Positions 29,419 through 37,865 of a DNA stretch of 64,000 nucleotides are shown here, one piece after another. Location of the stretch: positions 1,937,001 through 2,001,000 of the forward strand of contig NZ_CP102951.1 of assembly GCF_024741815.1 (NCBI RefSeq), written 5' to 3'. Within the stretch, counting starts at the first letter, position 1. Each line of letters opens with the position of its first letter. The notes beneath the pieces are model-generated. The model had not been told where the DNA came from and did not search any database. It saw only the letters and a list, made by a program, of their open reading frames with translations. The position numbers were made by a program, and so were the translations under genes. The stretch comes from Pseudomonas sp. LS1212. Its GTDB lineage: Bacteria > Pseudomonadota > Gammaproteobacteria > Pseudomonadales > Pseudomonadaceae.

Positions 29419-30378
29419 GTGCCGTCCATCGATCTGAATGCACTGATGCTTTTTCACGAGATCGCCACTGCCGGGAGCCTGGCCCGCGCAAGCGTTCGTT
29501 GCGGTGTACCCAAGGCCACCCTCAGCCGCCAATTGCGGGCTCTGGAGGAGAAGTTGGAATTGGTCCTGGTCAAGCGCAATGCCCGGGGCGTTATGCTCAC
29601 TGAAGCCGGGAAGGCAATCCTGGAGCACTGTGAGCGCATCCGCACTGAAGTGGCGAGCGTCACCGACCTAGCAAGCGAGACGCACTCGGAGCCCACCGGT
29701 ACCCTTCGCATCAGCATGCCCTTCGGCTTCGGCGGAGCGGTGGTGACCCGCGTAATTGCTTGCTTCGCCCGCCAGTACCCCCAGGTTAAACTGGAGATAA
29801 TGGCGACCAACAATCCGGTAGACCTCGGCGAAAGCGCCTATGACGTTGCCATTCATGTCGGCCGGGTTGGCAATCCAAATCTACCTAGCCGCTTACTAGC
29901 AGAACTGGAACGGGGGCTCTACGCGAGCCCAGAGTTCATCGCACGCTCAGGTAAACCAAACTCAATCGAAGACCTTGCAAAGGTCGATTGGGTTTTGCTG
30001 GACACACATTTGCGCGACGGTACCTGGCCAGTTGGGGCCGGCAACGCCGACAGTGCAAAAGTGCGCGCCTTGGTGTCGGAAATTGGCGTTGCTTTCCAAC
30101 TGGTTCTGGAAGGGGTCGGATTATCGATACTGCCGGTGGCCATGTGCACCGCTGAAGTGGCCGCCGGCCGCTTGCAACGCCTGCTACCCGAGCTTTCGTT
30201 ACCACCCACCCAAGCCTATGCCTCCTACGTCGAACGACGACATCAACCCGCACGGTTGAACGCATTTCTCGAGGTGCTGCGCGCGGAATTCAGTAACTAC
30301 TCCAGAGCCAAGAGCGTTCCAGAAACGGAACAGCGGATTCCGTCCTCGGCTCTACCCGCACGCCCACATACGACTTAG
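29419..30378 (+). CDS. LysR-family transcriptional regulator
   Basis: Regulator of 319 residues from GTG 29419. The winged helix-turn-helix is in residues 1-60 (SLARASVRCGVPKATLSRQLRALEE), followed by a substrate-binding domain. The tail after about residue 300 is extra and low in complexity. It lies 44 bases before the carotenoid-oxygenase gene in the same direction, which is unusual for LysR targets. The target could be that gene or one elsewhere. The 216 bases upstream hold no clear gene. Confidence 0.92.
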   Translation: MPSIDLNALMLFHEIATAGSLARASVRCGVPKATLSRQLRALEEKLELVLVKRNARGVMLTEAGKAILEHCERIRTEVASVTDLASETHSEPTGTLRISMPFGFGGAVVTRVIACFARQYPQVKLEIMATNNPVDLGESAYDVAIHVGRVGNPNLPSRLLAELERGLYASPEFIARSGKPNSIEDLAKVDWVLLDTHLRDGTWPVGAGNADSAKVRALVSEIGVAFQLVLEGVGLSILPVAMCTAEVAAGRLQRLLPELSLPPTQAYASYVERRHQPARLNAFLEVLRAEFSNYSRAKSVPETEQRIPSSALPARPHTT

Positions 30379-30422
30379 CCTGTCATCTCGGTCCCATTAC
30401 AAAACCTCAGCGAGGACGCCCG

Positions 30423-31895
30423 ATGAAGACTTTCCCGCAACTGCCAATCTATACCGGCTTCAACCGACCAAACCGCATGGAGCTCGACATTCCCGACCTG
30501 GAGATCGAGGGTCAGTTGCCGGACATCGAAGGGGCGTTCTATCGCGTCGGGCCAGACCCGCACTACCCACCGCTGCTGGGGAATGACATTTACTTCAACG
30601 GCGACGGCATGATCTCCATGTTCCGTTTCGAGAAGGGGCGCGTAAGCCTCAAGACCCGCTACGCCCGTACTCAAAAGTTCCTCGCTGAGGAGAAGGCTGG
30701 CCGTCCCCTGTTCGGCGCCTACCGCAACCCGTACACCGACGACCCGAGTGTGGAAGGCATCAGTCGCAGCACTGCCAACACCAATATTTTCTTCCACGAG
30801 GGACGCCTGTATGCGATGAAGGAAGACAGCCTTCCCACGGAGATGGATCCCTTCACTCTGGAAACCATTGGCGATACCAGCTTCGGCGGAAAGGTGACCA
30901 GCGAAGCGTTCACTGCTCACCCGAAATATGACTATGCGACCGGGGAGATGATTGGCTTCGGTTACCACGCCAAAGGCATAGGGTCCGACGATGTCGCCTA
31001 CTACGTAATCGACCGCCACGGCCAAGTGGTTCACGAAACCTGGTTCAAGGTTCCCTATGCCAACCTGATGCATGACTTCGGCGTTACCGAAGACTACGTG
31101 GTTTGGCCCATCGTGCCCGTCTGCACCAGCCTGGAACGCGCTCGTGAAGGCAAGCCGGTATTCGGCTGGGACAGTTCGAAGGATGTCTATCTTGCAGTTC
31201 TGCCGCGCCGCGGCGAGGGCAAGGACCTGCGTCTGTTCAGGGCGCCGAATCAGTTCTGCTCCCATGTGATGAACGCGTTCAACGACGGCAACAAAATCCA
31301 TTTCGACACGCCGGCAGCTCGTAGCAACGGCTTCCCCTTCTTCCCGGACATCACCGGCGCCCCGTTCGATCGCGAAGGAGGCACCGCGCGTATGACGCGC
31401 TGGACCCTGGACCTGAGCTCCAAGGATGGCAGCTGGGAAGCTCGCACACTCTCGAACATGACGGGTGAATTCCCGAAGATCGATGAGCGCTACGCCTGCC
31501 ACTCGTATCGCCACGGCTACCTGTGTGTCATGGATCCCAGTCTGCCGCTGGATCCCGCCACCGGACGCAGTATTTCCGGCCTTCTGATAAATGCTTGGGG
31601 CCATATCGACATGGCCACCGGAGTCAGCAAACAATGGTTCTGCGGGCCGAAGACCACCCTGCAGGAGCCAGTTTTTGTCCCCCGCAATGCAAACGCCCCC
31701 GAAGGCGATGGTTATCTGATGGGGTTGATGAATGTCTACGAGACCATGTCGTCAGCACTGGTAATCCTCGATGCGCAACATGTCGACGAAGGCCCTATTG
31801 CTACGGTCCACATTCCGACGCACTTGCGTAGCGGCTTGCACGGTAACTGGGTACCTGCAGATCAGCTGAGCAAAGGCAAAGCGCCGGTGGTTTGA
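30423..31895 (+). CDS. Carotenoid-oxygenase-family dioxygenase 1 (lignostilbene dioxygenase-like)
   Basis: Non-haem iron enzyme of 490 residues that splits a carbon-carbon double bond with oxygen to give two aldehydes. The iron-binding histidines are expected in FTAHPKYD, LMHDFGVTED, CSHVMNAF and the C-terminal LHGNWVPA, all of which are present. It resembles isoeugenol monooxygenase and lignostilbene dioxygenases, for example in YRNPYTDDPSVEGI and VFVPRNANAPEGDGYL. With the candidate stilbene-forming DUF3237 enzymes, cleavage of a phenylcoumaran-derived stilbene into vanillin and a formylferulate is likely. Isoeugenol-type cleavage is an alternative. Confidence 0.88.
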   Translation: MKTFPQLPIYTGFNRPNRMELDIPDLEIEGQLPDIEGAFYRVGPDPHYPPLLGNDIYFNGDGMISMFRFEKGRVSLKTRYARTQKFLAEEKAGRPLFGAYRNPYTDDPSVEGISRSTANTNIFFHEGRLYAMKEDSLPTEMDPFTLETIGDTSFGGKVTSEAFTAHPKYDYATGEMIGFGYHAKGIGSDDVAYYVIDRHGQVVHETWFKVPYANLMHDFGVTEDYVVWPIVPVCTSLERAREGKPVFGWDSSKDVYLAVLPRRGEGKDLRLFRAPNQFCSHVMNAFNDGNKIHFDTPAARSNGFPFFPDITGAPFDREGGTARMTRWTLDLSSKDGSWEARTLSNMTGEFPKIDERYACHSYRHGYLCVMDPSLPLDPATGRSISGLLINAWGHIDMATGVSKQWFCGPKTTLQEPVFVPRNANAPEGDGYLMGLMNVYETMSSALVILDAQHVDEGPIATVHIPTHLRSGLHGNWVPADQLSKGKAPVV

Positions 31896-32170
31896 GCCAT
31901 CACGGTGTACAAAAGTGCGACCGCTGGTTGGATGGTCACGCCTTTTTGTTTTCGCCGCTTTGCCGAATTGCACGCGCCCCTGGTAGGCGACTGCGCAACA
32001 GGATGAAGGCCTTTCACGCAGGTAACGGCCCGTTCGAGACTTGATAGAGGCGATATGAGCAGACCAGGGCTGCTAGTTCCGGATGGGCAATCGGGAAAAC
32101 CAAGCCGCTTGCTCACCGGAGTCTGCCTTCATGCGTCACGATTAGGTAGCTGACCTCTTGCAACGCGACG
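31896..32170. other. Intergenic region, probable deletion scar
   Basis: 275 bases without a supported gene. It ends at the point where a GMC C-terminus begins abruptly, so the missing GMC gene was probably lost here. Confidence 0.4.
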
Positions 32171-32284
32171 GGGAGTAACACCAGCGCGCCGGCGATGATG
32201 ATCGGCGAGAAGGCAGCGGACCTCATTCTTGATTCGGCCGCACATGTTCCGGCGGCATCCATCAAACAACTACAAGAGGATTAG
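32171..32284 (+). pseudogene. C-terminal remnant of a third GMC oxidoreductase
   Basis: The frame reads GSNTSAPAMMIGEKAADLIL and runs to TAG at 32282-32284. This matches the last segment of the two intact GMC proteins (GGNTNAPVIMIAEKAADLIL and [20 protein letters not shown]). Nothing upstream of about 32168 continues the match. The stop is 2 bases before the Rieske gene at 32287, the same GMC-Rieske junction as at 19227. It shows that a GMC-Rieske pair was once duplicated and the GMC copy was later deleted. Confidence 0.85.
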
Positions 32285-32286
32285 CT

Positions 32287-33348
32287 ATGAAATACGTAAG
32301 GAATTGTTGGTACATGGTCGGCTGGAAAGAAGACTTTCCTGCCGGTGAAATCAAGCCGTTCACTCTTCTTGAAGAATCCATAGTGCTCTTCAGAAACGCA
32401 GAGGGCAAATTGGTGGCCCTGGCTGACCGCTGCTGCCACCGCTTGGCCCCGTTGTCGGTTGGGCGTCTCGAAAGCGATGGGCTGCGCTGCATGTATCACG
32501 GATTGAAATTTGCGGATGATGGACGGTGCATCGAAGTGCCAGGGCAGGACAGGATTTCCCCCCTTCTCCGCGTGCCGACTTATCCAGTAGTGGAGTTGCA
32601 CGGTGCCGCATGGATCTGGATGGGGGATCCGGCAAAGGCTGACGAAAGCTTGATTCCTCCCTTTGTCGGCCATCTCCATTCTGACTGGTCGATGATTCCT
32701 GGTCGAATGGACTATGACGCGCACTACCGCCTGATCAATGACAATCTGCTGGATTTGTCGCATTTGACTTATGTGCATGGCTCCTCCGACTCCTTCGCTG
32801 CAGAAGAGCAGTGGGTTGATGCCAAGGTAAGCGTGCAGCGTTTGGAGCGGGGGGTTCGAGTTTCTCGCTGGATTGAGGGAACCGCTGGGGTGGGGAATGG
32901 CGAGAAGACGGACCGCTGGACCACTTACGACTTTCTGGTGCCGGGAATCTTCCTTCTTCGAGGTGATACCTATCCGCTGGGCACGGCGGAGAAGTTCAAC
33001 CGCCAAGAGCCGGACTCAAGCGTAGCGCCGTTGCGTAAGACGCTGTCCTGCCAGGCAGTTACCCCGCTCACTGAGTTTACCAGCTGCTATTTCTTCGCGT
33101 TTGGTCCTTGGTCAAAGGAGCCCGACAAGAAAGAACTTTTCCTAAAAATTGCCCAGCAAGCATTCAGTGAGGACAAGGTCATCGTGGAAGCGCAGCAGCG
33201 TACCATCCGGCGCTCGCCCGGAGTGCGAGTCATTCCGCTTGCCGCGGACCAAGCCATTGTTCAGTTCAACAAGTTGCTTGAGCAGATGATGGAAGAGGAA
33301 GCACGGGGCGCAAGTGCTCCGGTAGAGGTTCCCTCCGCGGCAGGTTGA
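32287..33348 (+). CDS. Rieske non-haem iron oxygenase (third oxygenase)
   Basis: Oxygenase of 353 residues, paralogue of the protein at 19227-20309 (identical start pattern MKY-x2-x-CWYMVGW and the shared block GLKF, IPGQDRI/VPGQDRI, YRLIN). The Rieske ligands are C49, H51, C68 and H71; iron ligands D156, H159 and H164. It follows a GMC remnant by 2 bases and has AAGAGGA before the ATG. No reductase is adjacent. It could serve the second enantiomer or a different intermediate from its paralogue. Confidence 0.9.
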   Translation: MKYVRNCWYMVGWKEDFPAGEIKPFTLLEESIVLFRNAEGKLVALADRCCHRLAPLSVGRLESDGLRCMYHGLKFADDGRCIEVPGQDRISPLLRVPTYPVVELHGAAWIWMGDPAKADESLIPPFVGHLHSDWSMIPGRMDYDAHYRLINDNLLDLSHLTYVHGSSDSFAAEEQWVDAKVSVQRLERGVRVSRWIEGTAGVGNGEKTDRWTTYDFLVPGIFLLRGDTYPLGTAEKFNRQEPDSSVAPLRKTLSCQAVTPLTEFTSCYFFAFGPWSKEPDKKELFLKIAQQAFSEDKVIVEAQQRTIRRSPGVRVIPLAADQAIVQFNKLLEQMMEEEARGASAPVEVPSAAG

Positions 33349-33504
33349 TCCACCTGATCGCTCTATGCCGGCACTGAATTGATTCTAGTGCCGGCCAGCT
33401 TGGCTCTGCTTGTAATACGCCAGCCGTGATGACGTACAACGCCCCCGGACCTTCAGCATCCGCTTGGAAACTGCGTAGCAAGCAGCCTCCCATCGACTGA
33501 AACA

Positions 33505-33537
33505 GCAAACGCCCCGAACAAATCAGGGCGTTTGCTT
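33505..33537 (+). terminator. Terminator after the third Rieske gene
   Basis: Ten-base perfect stem (GCAAACGCCC / GGGCGTTTGC) around an 11-base loop, 157 bases after the stop. The T-run is short. Confidence 0.65.
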
Positions 33538-33592
33538 GGCGTACCTTCAGCGTGTTTTCACACAACCTGGCGCGGTGGCTTTTTGCATCCAG

Positions 33593-33636
33593 TGTCCCGT
33601 CCTGAAAAAGGTTTAAACCTGTTTCAGGACGGGACA
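33593..33636. terminator. Bidirectional terminator between converging genes
   Basis: Arms TGTCCCGTCCTGAAA and TTTCAGGACGGGACA pair perfectly over 15 bases around a centre containing the palindrome GGTTTAAACC. It lies 5 bases past the end of the minus-strand amidohydrolase gene and also faces the Rieske gene. Confidence 0.7.
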
Positions 33637-33641
33637 GGGGG

Positions 33642-34694
33642 TCAATCGAGCTTGAAAAGTCGCGTGGCATTGGTCTCGAAGAACTTCTTCTTGGCCTGGT
33701 CACTGATGTTCATGTTGTCCAAGGCCGTGACTTCGGCAGGATCGTATTGGTAAGGGTAATCCATGGCATACATGACGCGGTCTTCGCCGATCTGCTCTTG
33801 GGTGAATTTCACCGCAGGCTCCCAGGCCATGCCACTGTTGGTGATGTAAAAGTTTTCCTTGAGGTAGTCACTGGGCTTGCGCTCGAGCGGTTGCATGCTG
33901 GCGTAGCGCTTTGAACGTACGGTCGCGGCATGCATGTAGTCCAGGCGGAACATCCAGAAGGGTAGTGCCTCGCCCATGTGCCCGAGGATCATCTGCAGTT
34001 TGGGGAAACGGTCGAATACGCCGGCTGTGATGATGCGCAGGGCGTGCATACCGGTTTCAACCCCAAAGCCGAAAATGGCACCGTCCAAGCCACAGTCGAG
34101 CATCGGCTCGATCATGTTTTTTGGTGGCGTCATGGGGTGTAGGTAGATCGGTACATCCAGCGCTTCGGCGGCTTCGAAGATTTCCCAGAATTTGGGATCG
34201 GACAGGTATTCGCCATGAGTATGGGAGTTAATGATAACCCCCTTGAGCCCAAGTTCGGTGACTCCGCGGTGAATCTCCTTGGCGGCCGCCGCGGGGTCTT
34301 GAGGGGCTACGGCGGCCAGGCCAGCGAGGCGGCTAGGGTGACGTGCGACGGCCTCTGCAAGCCAGTCATTGGAGTAGCGGGCGAAGGAAACGGCGTCGGC
34401 TTTGTCCATGACCTGTACGCCTGGGGATGTCAGCGAGAGGATCTGCATGTCGATACCGGCAGCGTCCATATGGCGTAGGCGCTGAGACTCCATATCTTCC
34501 AGGCCGTCAATGATAAAGCGCGCCCGCTCACTGGTACCGCTGAGGTAAAAGCCCCACATGGTATTGAAGCCAGGATCATCCAGGGTCTTGCCCGTGGTCA
34601 TGCGTCGATAGATATCGATCATTTCCGGCGGAGCGAAGGCTTCTTCGGTGGCGATGCGTCGATAGGGCGCCTTGCCCAGGTTCTGGTTTGTCAT
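33642..34694 (-). CDS. Amidohydrolase-family decarboxylase, LigW-like (5-carboxyvanillate decarboxylase type)
   Basis: Metal-dependent, non-oxidative aromatic decarboxylase of 350 residues. The start region IATEEAF gives E17, and H186 (YLHP), H239 (GHMGEALPFW) and D312 (AMDYPYQYD) match the recalled LigW positions E19, H188, H241 and D314 with a constant offset of two. Long segments agree with SYK-6 LigW (ITNSGMAWEPAVKF; GLDGAIFGFGVETGMH). In the proposed pathway it would remove the 5-carboxyl from 5-carboxyferulate, giving ferulate. 5-carboxyvanillate is an alternative substrate. It is read divergently from the acyl-CoA dehydrogenase gene. Confidence 0.88.
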   Translation of the reverse strand: MTNQNLGKAPYRRIATEEAFAPPEMIDIYRRMTTGKTLDDPGFNTMWGFYLSGTSERARFIIDGLEDMESQRLRHMDAAGIDMQILSLTSPGVQVMDKADAVSFARYSNDWLAEAVARHPSRLAGLAAVAPQDPAAAAKEIHRGVTELGLKGVIINSHTHGEYLSDPKFWEIFEAAEALDVPIYLHPMTPPKNMIEPMLDCGLDGAIFGFGVETGMHALRIITAGVFDRFPKLQMILGHMGEALPFWMFRLDYMHAATVRSKRYASMQPLERKPSDYLKENFYITNSGMAWEPAVKFTQEQIGEDRVMYAMDYPYQYDPAEVTALDNMNISDQAKKKFFETNATRLFKLD

Positions 34695-34732
34695 TGTTGT
34701 GCTCCAGATGAGTTATTGGAAGCATAACGTAT

Positions 34733-34747
34733 ATAAGGTTTGCATAC
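34733..34747. promoter_or_regulatory. Operator-like repeat ATAAG-N5-CATAC
   Basis: Weaker copy of the island element, 39 bases before the amidohydrolase start. The core ATAAGGTTTGC is the reverse complement of the matching part of the site at 13849. Confidence 0.55.
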
Positions 34748-34801
34748 GTTGTAAAGATGCGTCCATGCTATTTTGATCAAAATGAAGGCTTTACAATCTA
34801 T

Positions 34802-34816
34802 ATAAGATAGGCTTAC
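34802..34816. promoter_or_regulatory. Operator-like repeat ATAAG-N5-CTTAC
   Basis: ATAAG, ATAGG, CTTAC, 42 bases before the acyl-CoA dehydrogenase start. It shares TATAAG-N4-GCTTACAT with the site before the ferB-like gene. Confidence 0.7.
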
Positions 34817-34857
34817 ATACTGCGCATAACTCCAATCAACCTACAGGGATCTGCTCC

Positions 34858-36021
34858 ATGGCAAGCGCATTTGATTCTCAAAGCTTTCAGGCACTCCTGG
34901 ATACCGTCGAACGCTACGTGAAAAACCGTTTGATGCCTCTCGAAGAGCTCGTCGAAGAGAAAAACGCCGTTCCGGAAGATATCGTTGCCGAGATGCGCGA
35001 AATGGGGCTTTTCGGCTTGGGCATCCCTCAGGAATATGAAGGCCTGGAGCTGGATATCGAGCAGGAGATGCAGGTACAGATGCTGTTTAGCCAGACCTCC
35101 CAAGCCTTTCGCCTGGTGTTCTGGCCTAACGTGGGGATTGGTAGCAAAGGCATTGTGTTGGCTGGCACTCCCGAGCAGAAGCAACGCTATCTGCCTAAGT
35201 TGGCCAGTGGTGAATACCGGGCGGCCTTCTGCCTGACTGAGCCTGAGGCAGGCTCCGATGCTGCCAGCTTGAAAACCACGGCGGTGCGTGACGGTGACCA
35301 CTATGTGCTCAACGGTACCAAGCGTTTCATCACCAACGCCTTGCACGCCGATATTTTCACGGTGATGGCCCGCACGGACAAGAGTAAACCTGGCGCGGAC
35401 GGTATCAGCGCCTTTATTGTGGAGCGCAGTACTCCAGGCCTGCACATTGGCAAGCAAGAGAAGAAAATGGGCCAGCGAGGCTCAGCCATTTGCGATGTGA
35501 TTCTCGAGAATGTTCGCGTGCCGGCCGATGCCATCATTGGCGGGGCGCAAAACGAAGGTAAGGGCTTTCGCATTGCCATGCAGGTGCTCGATAGCGGCCG
35601 TGCCAGCGTGGCCGCCTCTGCCGTGGGGTTGGCTCGGCGGATTATCGACGAGGCGGCGCGTTACGCGTTGCAGCGCAAACAGTTCGGTCAGCCCATCGCG
35701 AATTTCCAATTGATCCAGGCGATGCTTGCCGACTCTGAAGCCGAATACCTCGCGGGTCTGGCACTGGCCCTGCGGGCGGGTCAGGCCCTGCAACAGGGCG
35801 AAGATGCACGCACGCTAGCGGCCTCTGCCAAATATTTCTGTTCGGAAATGGTGGGCCGCGTCGCTGATCGTGCCGTGCAGATTTTCGGTGGTAGCGGATA
35901 TGTCGCTGAGTACCCGGTCGAGCGCCTTTATCGCGATGCGCGGGCCATGCGCATTTACGAAGGCACCAGTCAGGTTCTGCAACTGGTCATCGCCAAGACC
36001 ATGCTCAAACGCTACGAGTAA
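34858..36021 (+). CDS. Acyl-CoA dehydrogenase
   Basis: FAD enzyme that makes a 2,3-double bond in an acyl-CoA, 387 residues. Family signatures are AFCLTEPEAGSD with the flavin-binding region, RQFGQPIANFQ-type segment (RKQFGQPIANF) and the C-terminal YRDARAMRIYEGTSQ, where the Glu before GTSQ is the usual catalytic base. In context it could oxidise a dihydroferuloyl-CoA-like intermediate to feruloyl-CoA for the hydratase/lyase. A role on another side chain is possible. Its promoter carries the island operator. Confidence 0.92.
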   Translation: MASAFDSQSFQALLDTVERYVKNRLMPLEELVEEKNAVPEDIVAEMREMGLFGLGIPQEYEGLELDIEQEMQVQMLFSQTSQAFRLVFWPNVGIGSKGIVLAGTPEQKQRYLPKLASGEYRAAFCLTEPEAGSDAASLKTTAVRDGDHYVLNGTKRFITNALHADIFTVMARTDKSKPGADGISAFIVERSTPGLHIGKQEKKMGQRGSAICDVILENVRVPADAIIGGAQNEGKGFRIAMQVLDSGRASVAASAVGLARRIIDEAARYALQRKQFGQPIANFQLIQAMLADSEAEYLAGLALALRAGQALQQGEDARTLAASAKYFCSEMVGRVADRAVQIFGGSGYVAEYPVERLYRDARAMRIYEGTSQVLQLVIAKTMLKRYE

Positions 36022-36025
36022 GGCC

Positions 36026-36267
36026 TCAATAGGTCTTGTAGCGGGCCGACTTGATATGGCGGATCTGGCCGTTCTCGAGCCGGTAGTGGACCAGGCTGAT
36101 GATGCGCAGGCTTTCGCCCAGGCGCAGTGGTCCGGCAATGAAGTCGGGCCAGTCTTCCAGCGACAGGAAGCGGCTGAGTCCTTCGAAGTCATTGCAATTG
36201 AAGCAGTCGATGTAAGCCTTGGAATCTGCGTGTTCATGGCCGGATTGCGCGTCGTCGGAGGCGTGCT
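36026..36267 (-). pseudogene. NTF2/SnoaL-like protein remnant
   Basis: Reading the minus strand to TGA at 36026-36028 gives AYIDCFNCNDFEGLSRF, then LSLEDWPDFIAGPLRL and SLVHYRLENGQIRHIKSARY. Both ends resemble SnoaL-like polyketide-cyclase/isomerase-fold proteins, but the middle of the domain is missing and no ATG, GTG or TTG start is available before an in-frame stop. It is therefore a deleted, untranslated remnant. Its function in the ancestral cluster is unknown. Confidence 0.6.
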
Positions 36268-36273
36268 TTTTAT

Positions 36274-36288
36274 TTAAGTCGTCCTTAT
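36274..36288. promoter_or_regulatory. Operator-like repeat TTAAG-N5-CTTAT
   Basis: TTAAG, TCGTC, CTTAT, followed directly by ATAA, so CTTATATAA is also present. It lies about 120 bases before the MFS transporter gene and probably controls the MFS-PQQ dehydrogenase pair. Confidence 0.6.
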
Positions 36289-36406
36289 ATAAATATCATT
36301 GCTATGGCTGCCTGAAGTCGCTAGGCTAAGGACGCAGGTGGCAGTTATGGCTTAAGCAGTCTCAACAACAAATAGAAGCCGTGCAGCGGCTCGGCAGGAG
36401 TGTGTG

Positions 36407-37822
36407 ATGAGTATCTCCAGCACCCACCAGACCCCCGTGTCTGTGCAATCACCCGTGTCAACAACACTCAACTCCCGTGGTTACCGAGCCTGGCTGCTGT
36501 GCATGCTGGTGCTGGTGTATGCGTCCAGTTTCATGGATCGCATTATCATGGCGACGGTGGGCCAGGCCGTTAAAGAGGACTTGCAACTGAGCGACTTACA
36601 GCTTGGGTTGCTGGGTGGCTTGGCATTCGCGCTGTTCTATACCGTATTGGGATTACCGATTGCTCGTTTCGCAGAGCGTCGTAGCCGTGTTCGCATCATT
36701 GCCAGTTGCGTGATCGTGTGGTCGACAATGACCGCCTTGTGCGGCACCGCTAGTAACTTTGTTCAGTTGTTGCTGTTTCGCATGGGTGTCGGGGTGGGGG
36801 AGGCGGGGTGTGTACCTGCTGCACATTCACTGATTGCCGATCACTTCCCTCGCGAGCGGCGTGCCACGGCCCTGGCCCTGTTCTCCCTAGGCGTGCCACT
36901 GGGCGCCGCGGGCGGTGCTGTGCTGGGAGGATGGATGGTGCAGCACTATGGCTGGCGCGAGGCATTTTACGTAATGGGCTTGCCGGGTATCGCCTTGGGC
37001 CTGCTGGTGTACGCAACACTCCGCGAGCCCCAGCGTGGTCTGTCCGAAGAGTGTTATCAGGACAGTGACAATGTCCCGTCGTTCGTGACCGTATTGAAGC
37101 GACTGTTCGGTCTGGCAACGTTTCGTCGAATATCACTAGGTGCGGGGTTGGGCGGGTTTGCCGTCTACGGTATCAATCTGTTCATACCGGTGTACATGAT
37201 CCGAGCCTTCGATATGAGTTACACCAAGGCTGGGCTGATGTTCGCGATCATTTCCGGCGGTGCGGGGATGATTGGTGGTGCGCTGGGCGGTGTGATCAGT
37301 GATTGGGCTGGGCGCCGTGGAGAGAAATGGTATGGCTGGGTACCGGCCTTGAGTTTTCTCGCCGCTGCTCCTTGCTACGTAGTCGGTTTCCTGCAAGAGA
37401 GCTGGCAGTTGAGCGTGGTTTGGATTGCCATCGGTTGTATGTTCGTGATGTTTCACCAACCTCCAACGTTTGCTGTGACCCAGAACCTGGCCGAGCCGCG
37501 GATGCGAGCATCGGCGTCGGCCATCCTGCTATTTGTACTCAATCTCATTGGAATGGGCCTGGGGCCACTGTTTATTGGCTTAGCCAGTGACCTTTATGCC
37601 GCTCGCGCCTTTTCGCTCGGTGATTACAGCACGCTATGCCCAGGTGGTATGGCTCCGGCGAATGCCGAAGCGATACTGGCTCAGGCCTGTCATGGTGCCT
37701 CAGTGATTGGCTTGCGCAGTGCCATCGTGACCTGTGCTGGGGGCTTCATCTTGGCGGCAATGGTGTACTACCTCGCTGGCAGGAGCATGGCCCGCGACTT
37801 GAATACCCGCGTTCACCCCTGA
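36407..37822 (+). CDS. MFS transporter (spinster-like aromatic-acid/substrate permease)
   Basis: Inner-membrane transporter of 471 residues with about 12 hydrophobic spans. The loop 2-3 motif is in GLPIARFAERRSRVR, and FRMGVGVGEAGCVPAAHSLIADHFPRE is typical of the spinster-like group common in sphingomonad aromatic clusters. ATG 36407 has AGGAG upstream. It is followed by a PQQ dehydrogenase gene after 43 bases. Likely role: uptake of the substrate or of an oxidised product formed in the periplasm. Confidence 0.88.
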   Translation: MSISSTHQTPVSVQSPVSTTLNSRGYRAWLLCMLVLVYASSFMDRIIMATVGQAVKEDLQLSDLQLGLLGGLAFALFYTVLGLPIARFAERRSRVRIIASCVIVWSTMTALCGTASNFVQLLLFRMGVGVGEAGCVPAAHSLIADHFPRERRATALALFSLGVPLGAAGGAVLGGWMVQHYGWREAFYVMGLPGIALGLLVYATLREPQRGLSEECYQDSDNVPSFVTVLKRLFGLATFRRISLGAGLGGFAVYGINLFIPVYMIRAFDMSYTKAGLMFAIISGGAGMIGGALGGVISDWAGRRGEKWYGWVPALSFLAAAPCYVVGFLQESWQLSVVWIAIGCMFVMFHQPPTFAVTQNLAEPRMRASASAILLFVLNLIGMGLGPLFIGLASDLYAARAFSLGDYSTLCPGGMAPANAEAILAQACHGASVIGLRSAIVTCAGGFILAAMVYYLAGRSMARDLNTRVHP

Positions 37823-37865
37823 AGTAGCCAGGCAGGATAGCTACCATCCGGACGATGAGGACACC

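Noticed and set aside
30375..31634. Open frame of 419 codons on the minus strand opposite the first dioxygenase
   Set aside because: Shadow of a clearly recognised carotenoid-oxygenase gene on the plus strand; no known domain and no ribosome binding site.
30423..31895. Naming the dioxygenase isoeugenol monooxygenase (iem)
   Set aside because: It shares family motifs, but the overall sequence differs clearly from the Iem proteins I recall, and the neighbourhood points to stilbene cleavage.
33593..33636. Large inverted repeat considered as an insertion-sequence end or attachment site
   Set aside because: It sits right after a gene end, has no partner repeat elsewhere in the window and no flanking duplication; a terminator explains it.
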